Shown one piece after another: positions 1 to 5,262 of a stretch of 7,389 nucleotides of DNA (within the stretch, counting starts at the first letter, position 1; every line of letters begins with the position of its first letter). The translations under genes and the position numbers were made by a program. This stretch comes from an uncultured Clostridia bacterium (GTDB taxonomy: Bacteria > Bacillota > Clostridia > Christensenellales > CAG-917). The stretch covers positions 1 through 7,389 of the forward strand of contig CAMGKS010000054.1 of assembly GCA_946056785.1 (NCBI GenBank). Reading direction: 5' to 3'. The notes beneath the pieces were generated by a model, which saw only the letters and a list, made by a program, of their open reading frames with translations, had not been told where the DNA came from and did not search any database.

Positions 1-93
1 CGTTAATTTTACTCTTTAAAAAAGTTATGAATTTCAGGTTGCTCTCAATAGGTCGTTTTAAAGTTTTTCGTTTATTTTACTCTTTTAAAAAAG
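1..93. repeat. Pair of 24/25-bp direct repeats, 68 bp apart
   Basis: Positions 1-24 and 69-93 are near-identical. Both begin CGTT(A/T)ATTTTACTC and end in a T-run followed by AAAAAAG, and they differ by one substitution and one inserted T. Because the first copy starts at the window edge, more copies could lie to the left. The 44 bases between them are not otherwise repeated. The nature is unknown: it could be an intergenic repeat family, a decayed tandem array, or chance similarity favoured by base composition. Confidence 0.5.
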
Positions 94-143
94 ATAAATT
101 TTTAATTTAATTTTTAAGCAATTTGCAATTCGTTTGCAAAGCA

Positions 144-209
144 GACCTTATTAATTAAATATTTAAAACGTAAACATTAAAACGTAAATATTTAAAACGA
201 CCTTATTAA
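144..209. repeat. Three tandem 14-15-bp units flanked by 11-bp direct repeats
   Basis: GACCTTATTAA occurs exactly at 144-154 and again at 199-209. Between them lie three consecutive related units: TTAAATATTTAAAAC (155-169), GTAAACATTAAAAC (170-183) and GTAAATATTTAAAAC (184-198). The junction of the third unit with the right flank (TTTAAAACGACCT, 191-203) recurs inverted at 50-62. The units tile the interval with no leftover bases, which makes pure AT-rich coincidence less likely. The function is unknown. Confidence 0.55.
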
Positions 210-299
210 CAATAACCTTAAATTTGTTTATAATTTTAACCTGAGCGCAAATTAAAAGAGCGTTTTTATAGTTTGATTTTGCGGACGAAAAAAAGCAAA

Positions 300-1058
300 T
301 TACAAATTTACGTTAAACACTTCTTTTACAAAGCCGTCGAGAATAGCCTTTTTTTCTTCAGATTCGAAGTTAATAGCCGTAACGGCGGCAACGATAGGGA
401 GCCATTTTTTTACGTATTGAACAGCCGTATCGCTTTTTTTGCAGAACGTTTCGATATAAGTTTCGGCAATATCACGCTTATCGTTGAGGATAAATTGCAA
501 ATATGTCAAAGCGGCGTCTGCCGAGGCGTTTCCTTGCGTTGCGTGCGACCAGTCCAAAATGACGTAATTTCCGCTGTCATCGACCATAATATTAGACGGA
601 TTGAAGTCGCCGTGGCAAAGTTTGTCGTGTGTTGGCAATTTTTCAAGCAACCTGAACAATTCGTATCTTGTCGTAGCGTCATAAGGCGATTTGCAGATTT
701 TATCGCCGTACTTTGCTTTTAGTTTTTTCAATCCTTCTATTTTTTTGGAATGCATTTCTATTTCGACGTCAACCATAAAATCTATATATTGATTTATATT
801 CTTCGCGTCTTTTTTCATCATCGATTCAAGAGTTTTCCCTTGAACGTATTCCATTGTAATGCTGCGTTTATCTCCTTCGAGTTTTACGTCGATGAGTTTA
901 GGCACGTTGAGTCCCGATTCTTCAACCATAGAATGATTTAAAGCCTCGTTAAGAACGTTTGACTTAGAAAAGAGCATATTGAATTCTTTTACGACACGGT
1001 TATCTTCACGGAAAATGAGTTTAGTTTTGGTTTTTGCTATAATTTGGTTTTTGTCCAT
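300..1058 (-). CDS. APH-fold small-molecule kinase (aminoglycoside phosphotransferase family)
   Basis: This 252-residue protein is predicted to be a cytosolic ATP-dependent phosphotransferase of the aminoglycoside phosphotransferase/choline kinase fold; its substrate cannot be read from the sequence. Visible elements are a candidate ATP-binding Lys (K24 in RVVKEF), a helix-C Glu (E38), a hinge at about 69-77 (MEYVQGKTL), the catalytic loop HGDFNPSN with H149, D151 and N156, and the metal-binding LDW (D169). There is no obvious Gly-rich loop at the N-terminus. The length fits the short APH-like proteins common in Clostridia rather than the usual resistance enzymes, so antibiotic resistance should not be inferred. 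The ATG at 1056-1058 is preceded by AGGAGG (1064-1069) with a 5-base gap. That site overlaps the rex stop codon, so the gene is very probably co-transcribed and translationally coupled with rex. Confidence 0.88.
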   Translation of the reverse strand: MDKNQIIAKTKTKLIFREDNRVVKEFNMLFSKSNVLNEALNHSMVEESGLNVPKLIDVKLEGDKRSITMEYVQGKTLESMMKKDAKNINQYIDFMVDVEIEMHSKKIEGLKKLKAKYGDKICKSPYDATTRYELFRLLEKLPTHDKLCHGDFNPSNIMVDDSGNYVILDWSHATQGNASADAALTYLQFILNDKRDIAETYIETFCKKSDTAVQYVKKWLPIVAAVTAINFESEEKKAILDGFVKEVFNVNL

Positions 1059-1063
1059 TTTTC

Positions 1064-1069
1064 CCTCCT
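1064..1069 (-). promoter_or_regulatory. Ribosome binding site of the kinase gene overlapping the rex stop codon
   Basis: On the minus strand the rex stop TAG runs directly into GAGGG, giving a full AGGAGG five bases before the kinase ATG. A ribosome finishing rex stops on top of this site, which favours coupled translation. Confidence 0.8.
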
Positions 1070-1712
1070 AATTTTCATTGTTTAATATTTCCGACAGCCT
1101 TTTTGAGAGGACGGCCAAAGAAGACGCCATGTCTTCCTGTTTTAAAGCGATGTTTTCAGGGACTTTAAGATGGCAAGGGGCAAACGACCAAATAGCTTTT
1201 ATTCCTGCCGCAATCATCGTTTCGGCAATATTTTGAGCTACCGCTTTCGGCGTAGTGATTATGCCGATGTATACGTTGTTTTTCTTTACGAAATCGGTCA
1301 GTTCGTCAAATGGAAAAATTTTGGCATTGTTGATTTCCGTTCCTACGATTTCCGGATTAACGTCGAAGCCTGCCACTATATGAAGTCCGTATTTTTTAAA
1401 GCCGTCGTAGCTTAACAGAGTTTTTCCCAGCTTTCCTACGCCGACGATTATAGCTTCGCTCGTGTTGTTATAACCTAAATATCCTTCGATGTCGCGGATA
1501 AGCAAATCTACCTCGAAACCGAGTTTAGGTTTTCCGGCAACGCTTGAAATTATAGCAAGGTCTTTACGCACCTGAACGGAATTCAGTTGCATATCGTTTG
1601 CTATCGTCGTTGAAGAAATATTGAGTTTGCCTTGTCGTTTACATTCAAGCAGATATCTCAGATATCTGGGCAATCTTGATATTGTGGCACGTGACGCTTT
1701 TTCGTTTTCCAT
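1068..1712 (-). CDS. rex: Redox-sensing transcriptional repressor Rex
   Basis: Rex is a cytosolic homodimeric repressor that leaves DNA when NADH is high relative to NAD+, derepressing fermentative and respiratory genes. The 214-residue length is typical. The N-terminal winged helix occupies about residues 9-70, with the family signature RLPRYLRYL (13-21) and the recognition-helix segment SVQVRKDL (45-52). A Rossmann domain follows, with GVGKLG (91-96) as the GxGxxG dinucleotide loop and D117 in GFDVNPE at the end of the second strand. SFAPCHLKVPE matches the conserved NFAP.. segment near the dimer interface. The segment after VRKDL reads AIISSVAGKPKLGFEV rather than the SYFGEFGKRGVGYDV of the best-studied Rex proteins, which suggests a clostridial sub-branch. 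The ATG at 1710-1712 has AGAGGT upstream and a good promoter; the kinase gene follows in the same operon. Confidence 0.95.
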   Translation of the reverse strand: MENEKASRATISRLPRYLRYLLECKRQGKLNISSTTIANDMQLNSVQVRKDLAIISSVAGKPKLGFEVDLLIRDIEGYLGYNNTSEAIIVGVGKLGKTLLSYDGFKKYGLHIVAGFDVNPEIVGTEINNAKIFPFDELTDFVKKNNVYIGIITTPKAVAQNIAETMIAAGIKAIWSFAPCHLKVPENIALKQEDMASSLAVLSKRLSEILNNEN

Positions 1713-1729
1713 AAGTACCTCTTATATTA

Positions 1730-1758
1730 AACATAGACTTAAATAAAAACCTTGTCAA
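1730..1758 (-). promoter_or_regulatory. Sigma-A-type promoter of the rex operon
   Basis: On the minus strand TTGACA (1753-1758) is followed after exactly 17 bases by TATGTT (1730-1735, four of six consensus bases). Transcription would start near 1723, right at the AGAGGT ribosome binding site (1717-1722), so the untranslated leader would be only about ten bases. I found no clear TTGTTAA-N4-TTAACAA-like Rex operator here, so autoregulation is not supported. Confidence 0.65.
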
Positions 1759-1780
1759 GCCTTTTGTTTAATTTGATAAA

Positions 1781-1818
1781 AATATATCGATATTTTTTTT
1801 AAATTTTTATCGATAAAA
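1781..1818. repeat. Two ATCGAT-centred palindromes upstream of the rex promoter
   Basis: ATATCGATAT spans 1784-1793 and TTTTATCGATAAAA spans 1805-1818; both are perfect palindromes with centres 23 bases apart. They lie 26 to 60 bases upstream of the rex -35 box, a position usual for regulator sites. The surrounding A/T runs raise the chance of coincidence, and no regulator is recognised. Confidence 0.4.
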
Positions 1819-2030
1819 TTCGCTTAAAATCTTTATCGCAAGCGCGCCGAATTTTGTTTTTTTTGCATCGTGCAATTAAGAAGAATAAACGCTTTTTGAA
1901 ACGAACGATATTTGAAAAACGGTCTATAATAAAGAACGTTGCAAAACCACTCAAAGTCAAAAAGCCACCTTCACGCTGAAAACGTTTAAAAGCGGTACGT
2001 ATTTTACTTTCAGGCGACGGAAAAGCATAT

Positions 2031-2060
2031 AAAAAAGCAGACCGTCGGTCTGCTTTTTTT
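2031..2060 (-). terminator. Strong symmetrical intrinsic terminator after the phosphoesterase gene
   Basis: GCAGACC (2037-2043) pairs with GGTCTGC (2047-2053) around a 3-base loop. An A-run lies on the left and a T-run on the right, so the hairpin has a U-tract in either orientation. It lies 24 bases past the stop codon of the minus-strand operon. A smaller hairpin (GCGTT/AACGC around GAAA, 2064-2077) sits between stop codon and terminator. Confidence 0.9.
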
Positions 2061-2084
2061 TGTGCGTTGAAAAACGCTTAAAAA

Positions 2085-3557
2085 TTATTGCTTGTGATAT
2101 TCGTACATATAGCTCATATCGCTTATCTGGTATGCAAGCGGAGATACGTCGAAAGAGCCGTCGCCTTTGGTGACGATTAACGTTCCGCCACGCTGAGCCG
2201 TCTTTTTATAAATTCCCGGATATGCGAGATAGTCGATGCTCATTCCGTAAGTCAGTCTGACACCCTTATAATCGATAGAGAAGTTGTTGTAATGGTCGTG
2301 TCCGCAGAAAACGCCCTTTGTGCTTCCGAGTTCGAGTATCTTGTCAAACATTATTCCGTCGGCTTTTCCCGGATAGCATTTTTCGCCTTTTTCGCCTGCA
2401 ACGCCGTAATAATACGTTACGTTCTCGGTGTTTTTATGATCGTTTGCGACAAACTCGTCCCAAGCAGTCTGGAATTGAACGAGCGGTATATGGAAGAACA
2501 TAAGCGATTTTACGTCGCCCGTAAAGCCACGGCTTACGTTTTCGTCGTTAACCTTTTTAACGCAATCGGCATACCATGCAACCTGATTGTCGTGAATTTT
2601 GTCATATTTCCAGGCGACTCCGAAATAGTCCCCGTCCGTATAGCTGTGCGAATCTACAAGATAGAGAGATTGAGTAATTTCTCCGTTTGTTTTCTGTACG
2701 TTTATAAGTTGATTGCCTTTTCCGTCGATGTTGGAAGGACCTTCGGTAAAGATGCAATATTTCCATTTGTTTTGCGTATAAACTTTTTCGACGATTTCTT
2801 CTCTTGTGTACAAGCTGTAGATTTCCGTGTCATGGTTTCCGAACGTCATTGTCCAATAAACGCCGAGAGAGTCCATAAGAGTTGCAAACAGTTCCGCTTC
2901 TTTCTGGTTGTTGAAAGTGCCCGCCTGGAACGGAACAGGGTAGGCGACGTCGCCGGTTACGACAACCAAATCAGGTTTCGCTTTTCTTACGGTTTCCGCT
3001 ACCGCTTCGATTGCCCAAGCGTCTTTTTTCGTGCTGAAAGCTCCCGCTCCGATATGTATGTCGGTAAGCTGTAAAATTCTCAATTCGCTTTCGTCTTCAG
3101 GTGTTGAAGGGTCGTCGTCAGGCGTAACGAACGTATAACAATTCAATTCGTCGTCCCAGAATAAGGTATTTTGTTCCGCCGAGGTTTTGTAGGCAGGCGT
3201 TTCGGCTTGAGTGAAGCGAGTGCCTACTTTTGCCATAGCCGCAGCCTTTTTGAAATTGGCGTTTGTTCCTACTGCCGAAACGATGACTAAAATGATGAAG
3301 AAAAGAAGCACTGCGCCCAAGACCGAACCGGTTATAATAAGGTCACGTTTTAAAAGACGTTTACGCTCTTCCGGCGGAAGGTCTTTTCTTTTTACGCGTT
3401 TTTTCTTTTTCTTAGTTTCATCGGAGGCAACGGTTTTTGACGTTTCGGTATCGTCAGAGGCCGCAATTTCGTTGGCGTTTTTACCTTTTTTTCGAGTTTT
3501 TTCCTCGGAAGGCGTTGCACTTGTGTTTTCGACGGTTACGTCATTCTTTTTTGCCAT
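2085..3557 (-). CDS. Membrane-anchored calcineurin-like metallophosphoesterase
   Basis: The 490-residue protein has a charged, Lys/Glu-rich cytosolic N-terminus (about 1-71), one membrane helix (about 73-95), and a large, probably extracytoplasmic phosphoesterase domain (about 158-465). The two-metal-site motifs are all present: TDIHIG (D166, H168), TGDV (D203), GNHD (N241, H242), FFHIP (H356) and GHDH (H420, H422). The overall pattern resembles the Dcr2/purple-acid-phosphatase-like branch; the substrate is unknown. I place the start at the ATG at 3555-3557 because AAGGAG (3564-3569) lies six bases before it. A longer frame from a TTG at 3573-3575 would add six residues and swallow that ribosome binding site. 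The gene begins inside the end of the upstream CDF transporter gene (17-base overlap), so the two are coupled, and a metal link between them is plausible. The strong terminator closes the operon. Confidence 0.9.
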   Translation of the reverse strand: MAKKNDVTVENTSATPSEEKTRKKGKNANEIAASDDTETSKTVASDETKKKKKRVKRKDLPPEERKRLLKRDLIITGSVLGAVLLFFIILVIVSAVGTNANFKKAAAMAKVGTRFTQAETPAYKTSAEQNTLFWDDELNCYTFVTPDDDPSTPEDESELRILQLTDIHIGAGAFSTKKDAWAIEAVAETVRKAKPDLVVVTGDVAYPVPFQAGTFNNQKEAELFATLMDSLGVYWTMTFGNHDTEIYSLYTREEIVEKVYTQNKWKYCIFTEGPSNIDGKGNQLINVQKTNGEITQSLYLVDSHSYTDGDYFGVAWKYDKIHDNQVAWYADCVKKVNDENVSRGFTGDVKSLMFFHIPLVQFQTAWDEFVANDHKNTENVTYYYGVAGEKGEKCYPGKADGIMFDKILELGSTKGVFCGHDHYNNFSIDYKGVRLTYGMSIDYLAYPGIYKKTAQRGGTLIVTKGDGSFDVSPLAYQISDMSYMYEYHKQ

Positions 3558-4377
3558 AATTTTCTCCTTTATCAATGTATAGTTCTATTCCTGCTTTAGA
3601 TGCTTCCGTTTTTATTTCCGTAAATTTTGATTCATCGTCCGTGCTTGCGACGGCAACGGCATAAATTCTGTTTCCGTAATCGAATATTTTGACGGACTTC
3701 AACTCGCAACCGAAATTTTCGAAAAGCGTTTTGATTGCCGTTTCCTTTTCGGGATATTTTTTTCCGATGAGTTCCGAAAAACTCTTTGAGATAAGCTTTA
3801 TGCCGATTGTAACGACGATACAGGCAATTATTACTCCGATAATTCCGTCAATCGGAATGCTTGTGACTTGCGATAAACCGAAACCGAGCAACGTGGTGGC
3901 GGTGATGGAAACGTCAAGTACACAGTCGAGCTTTTCGACTTTAATAATCGGAGAAGCAAATTTTTTATCGACGTAAGCGAACAACGCCGTTAAACCGATT
4001 TTAACGGGAACCGAAACCGCAACGAGAGCAAAATGCGTCCAGTTAAAAGTAATAGGAAGGGGAGTAAAAACTCTTTCTAAAGATTCATAACAGAAAAGTC
4101 CGCCTATTACCAATATAAGAACCGAAACCAGCAGCGAAACGATATTTTCCGTTCTGCCGAATCCGAAAGGAAATTTATCGGTAGGTTTTTTGTCGCTGAC
4201 GGCAAAACCTATCGACGCTCCGATAAATCCGAACATATCGCAGAAATTGTTGATGCCGTCTGCTAAAATGCTTATCGAATTTGAAATCAAACCGACGTAC
4301 AATTTAAGTATCGCTAGACCTGCGTTTGCGACGCAGCCGGTTATCATAGCGGTTAATCTTAATTTTTTCGAGTTCAT
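3541..4377 (-). CDS. Cation diffusion facilitator (CDF) family metal efflux transporter
   Basis: This 278-residue inner-membrane protein exchanges a divalent cation for protons as a dimer. About six membrane helices are predicted in residues 8-200, followed by a short cytosolic metallochaperone-like domain (about 205-275). The conserved loop after helix 2 reads FPFGFGRTE (69-77). The transport-site residues appear as NxxxD in helix 2 (N43, D47 within ADGINNFCD) and DxxxD in helix 5 (D151, D155 within KLDCVLD). This is an Asn-plus-three-Asp set, unlike the His-containing set typical of zinc exporters. From family knowledge an N-D-D-D site is associated with manganese exporters such as streptococcal MntE, so Mn2+ is a reasonable but unproven guess. 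There is no His-rich loop. The ATG at 4375-4377 lacks a strong ribosome binding site but matches the family start and sits just behind a consensus promoter. The metallophosphoesterase gene overlaps its 3' end. Confidence 0.92.
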   Translation of the reverse strand: MNSKKLRLTAMITGCVANAGLAILKLYVGLISNSISILADGINNFCDMFGFIGASIGFAVSDKKPTDKFPFGFGRTENIVSLLVSVLILVIGGLFCYESLERVFTPLPITFNWTHFALVAVSVPVKIGLTALFAYVDKKFASPIIKVEKLDCVLDVSITATTLLGFGLSQVTSIPIDGIIGVIIACIVVTIGIKLISKSFSELIGKKYPEKETAIKTLFENFGCELKSVKIFDYGNRIYAVAVASTDDESKFTEIKTEASKAGIELYIDKGENYGKKE

Positions 4378-4404
4378 TTTTGTTTACGAGTTCGTTTTTA
4401 CCTT

Positions 4405-4433
4405 ATTATACACTTACGCTATGCGTATGTCAA
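4405..4433 (-). promoter_or_regulatory. Perfect-consensus promoter of the CDF-phosphoesterase operon
   Basis: On the minus strand TTGACA (4428-4433) and TATAAT (4405-4410) are separated by exactly 17 bases, matching the sigma-A consensus at every position. Transcription would start near 4398, giving a leader of about 20 bases. Such a strong core promoter in front of a metal exporter usually implies repression, which fits the inverted repeat in its spacer. Confidence 0.8.
4412..4430. promoter_or_regulatory. Candidate operator: inverted repeat within the promoter spacer
   Basis: TACGC (4415-4419) and GCGTA (4423-4427) are perfect inverted arms around TAT, extended by AC/GT pairs after one mismatch, so seven of eight base pairs match. 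The repeat fills the gap between -35 and -10, where a bound repressor would block polymerase. No known operator consensus was recognised. Confidence 0.45.
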
Positions 4434-4545
4434 ATATCAAAAATTTGGCAAGAAGGCAAAAACAGTCAAAAAACGCCAATATTTACCGTTATCGCAGTGT
4501 TTAGAAGATATAACATATAAGGGTAACAAGTAGAGGGAACGAGAA

Positions 4546-4875
4546 ATGGCATACATATATTATTTCAATAAATTTTTTGATAACGTATATCTCGCTATGG
4601 GATTGGTGTTTTTTATTTTCCTTTTGATAAATTGTTTTATCGTAAAATGGTATTTATCGAAATCAAGTATGGCTTTTATATGGTTGTTGATTCCGATAGC
4701 AGCGTACGGATTCAGCTTTTTTGTCGGCGATTGGTTTGCACTTATAACGTTATCGGTTGAAACTCTTGTCGAATTTATGATTATGATATATTTCTATTTT
4801 TTAAGAGAAAACGCAAACGTGAAAATGATTTTCAAAAAGGAAAAATCAGAGTCGGACAAGGTAAAGTGCGATTAA
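4546..4875 (+). CDS. Small hydrophobic membrane protein, unknown function
   Basis: I do not recognise this 109-residue protein. It has three predicted membrane helices (about 13-35, 42-61 and 63-87) and a short Lys-rich C-terminal tail (about 88-109) that would face the cytoplasm by the positive-inside rule. An acidic/aromatic turn (GDW, 61-63) separates helices 2 and 3. The ATG at 4546 is preceded by AGAGGG with an 8-base gap. The gene diverges from the CDF transporter across 168 bases. A TATAAC at 4509-4514 is a possible -10, but no good -35 sits at the right distance. A role in the transporter's process is possible from position only; nothing in the sequence shows it. Confidence 0.75.
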   Translation: MAYIYYFNKFFDNVYLAMGLVFFIFLLINCFIVKWYLSKSSMAFIWLLIPIAAYGFSFFVGDWFALITLSVETLVEFMIMIYFYFLRENANVKMIFKKEKSESDKVKCD

Positions 4876-4976
4876 TCCGGCGGCGTGCTTTAAAAGAAAG
4901 CGCCATATAACGGCATACGCACGGTTTTGATTTAACGATAAAACCGAAAAGGATAAATCGAGATTTAATAAAAAAA

Positions 4977-5029
4977 TCAAGCACAAAATAAAAAATGTCA
5001 AGCACAAATTTTTGATTTTCCGATATAAT
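4977..5029 (+). promoter_or_regulatory. Candidate activator-dependent promoter with 21-bp-phased direct repeats
   Basis: TCAAGCACAAA occurs exactly at 4977-4987 and 4998-5008, two helical turns apart. The second copy covers the -35 position of a perfect TATAAT at 5024-5029, which has no -35 hexamer of its own. Direct repeats replacing the -35 box are the usual layout for response-regulator-type activators. The regulator and target are unknown; a transcript would start near 5036. Confidence 0.35.
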
Positions 5030-5083
5030 AGAATGAAGCTATATCGAAGCAAATAAAAATGCGTCCGCAAACGGCGTTTAAAA

Positions 5084-5120
5084 AATGACAAAATTTAACT
5101 TTGCCATTCTTATTTTTTTT
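5084..5120 (+). terminator. Possible intrinsic terminator
   Basis: AATG-A-CAAA (5084-5092) pairs with TTTG-C-CATT (5100-5108) with one central mismatch and a 7-base loop. CTTATTTTTTTT follows at once. The stem is weak because most pairs are A-T. It could end transcription from the membrane-protein gene or from the candidate promoter at 5024. Confidence 0.35.
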
Positions 5121-5121
5121 A

Positions 5122-5150
5122 TTGATTTGTTTACGAATATATATTATAAT
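5122..5150 (+). promoter_or_regulatory. Promoter of the 90-residue hypothetical gene
   Basis: TTGATT (5122-5127, four of six consensus bases) and TATAAT (5145-5150, six of six) are separated by 17 bases. Transcription would begin near 5157, leaving about 90 bases of leader before the ATG at 5247. Confidence 0.6.
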
Positions 5151-5196
5151 AATAATAGACAACATAATAATGCATAGCGTTTAAGGGGGAAAAGGC

Positions 5197-5262
5197 GTGT
5201 CGGTAGTGACGAAGTTGCCTTTTGAGCTTTGCAAAAGGAGGGAAATATGTTTGACGAATTGA
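5197..5262 (+). CDS. Possible 21-residue leader peptide
   Basis: A GTG at 5197 follows AAGGGGG (5183-5189) at a 7-base gap. It opens a 21-residue frame (starting MSVVTKLPFEL, containing CKRREIC) that ends with TGA at 5260-5262. It runs through the ribosome binding site and first codons of the 90-residue gene in a different frame. A ribosome on it would disrupt the hairpin at 5218-5238. No homologue is recognised and the frame is short, so this is a hypothesis based on the start site and layout. Confidence 0.3.
   Translation: MSVVTKLPFELCKRREICLTN
5218..5238 (+). promoter_or_regulatory. Hairpin able to sequester a ribosome binding site
   Basis: CCTTTTG (5218-5224) pairs perfectly with CAAAAGG (5232-5238) around a 7-base loop. 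The right arm overlaps the first part of AAAAGGAGGG (5233-5242), the ribosome binding site of the 90-residue gene, so folding would reduce its translation. Confidence 0.4.

Larger units (their letters stand above)
1..299. other. AT-rich gene-free region downstream of the rex operon
   Basis: No supportable coding region lies here. The stretch is strongly AT-rich and follows the kinase stop codon on the minus strand. It contains two sets of short repeats, listed separately, and a perfect 7-bp inverted repeat with a 5-base loop (TTTGCAA at 122-128, TTGCAAA at 134-140). I see no convincing intrinsic terminator for the rex-kinase operon, because the 122-140 hairpin has no adjoining T-run on either strand. 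Confidence 0.6.
1713..2030. other. Intergenic region between the rex and CDF-phosphoesterase operons
   Basis: No coding sequence is supported. The right-to-left rex promoter and two ATCGAT palindromes occupy 1730-1818. A perfect TATAAT sits on the plus strand at 1925-1930 without a good -35 at normal spacing, about 100 bases before the strong terminator at 2031-2060. This leaves open a small plus-strand transcript, but nothing else supports one. Confidence 0.5.
4876..5121. other. Intergenic region with direct repeats and a possible small transcript
   Basis: No gene is supported. The region holds an imperfect hairpin just after the membrane-protein gene (GGCG..CTTT/AAAGCGCC, 4882-4904, two-base bulge, no T-run), a second hairpin (CGGTTTT/AAAACCG, 4922-4946, no T-run), a phased direct repeat (4977-5008), a perfect TATAAT (5024-5029) and a terminator-like hairpin (5084-5120). 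Confidence 0.5.

Noticed and set aside
1..93. CRISPR array suggested by 24-bp repeats about 68 bp apart
   Set aside because: Only two copies are visible, they differ by an indel, the interval between them would be 44 bases, and no cas gene is present. The sequence is also too AT-rich to exclude coincidence.
273..722. Plus-strand 149-residue open frame opposite the kinase gene
   Set aside because: It lies antisense to a well-supported kinase gene and lacks a ribosome binding site and any recognisable motif.
300..1058. Antibiotic resistance enzyme (aminoglycoside phosphotransferase)
   Set aside because: Only the shared kinase fold is seen. The length, sequence and coupling to rex fit a metabolic kinase better, and nothing identifies an aminoglycoside site.
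1753..1790. Rex autoregulatory operator near the rex promoter
   Set aside because: TTGTTTA at about 1764-1770 resembles one half-site, but the second half does not match TTAACAA, so the site is not supported.
2037..2060. tracrRNA-like 3' end, suggested by the hairpin followed by a T-run
   Set aside because: There is no anti-repeat, no cas gene and no repeat array; an ordinary terminator behind the phosphoesterase gene explains it.
2292..3074. Plus-strand 260-residue open frame opposite the phosphoesterase gene
   Set aside because: The minus-strand protein carries all metallophosphoesterase motifs here; this frame is a Phe/Val/Arg-rich mirror of it.
3558..3575. TTG start for the phosphoesterase, six codons upstream
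   Set aside because: It would put the AAGGAG ribosome binding site inside the coding region and has none of its own; the ATG at 3557 is well placed.
4846..5091. Minus-strand 81-residue hydrophobic open frame
   Set aside because: It would start at TTG with no ribosome binding site, overlaps the end of the membrane-protein gene, and is Leu/Phe-rich as expected of AT-rich noncoding DNA.
5229..5246. TTG start for the 90-residue gene
   Set aside because: It would include the strong ribosome binding site in the coding sequence; the ATG at 5247 is ideally spaced.
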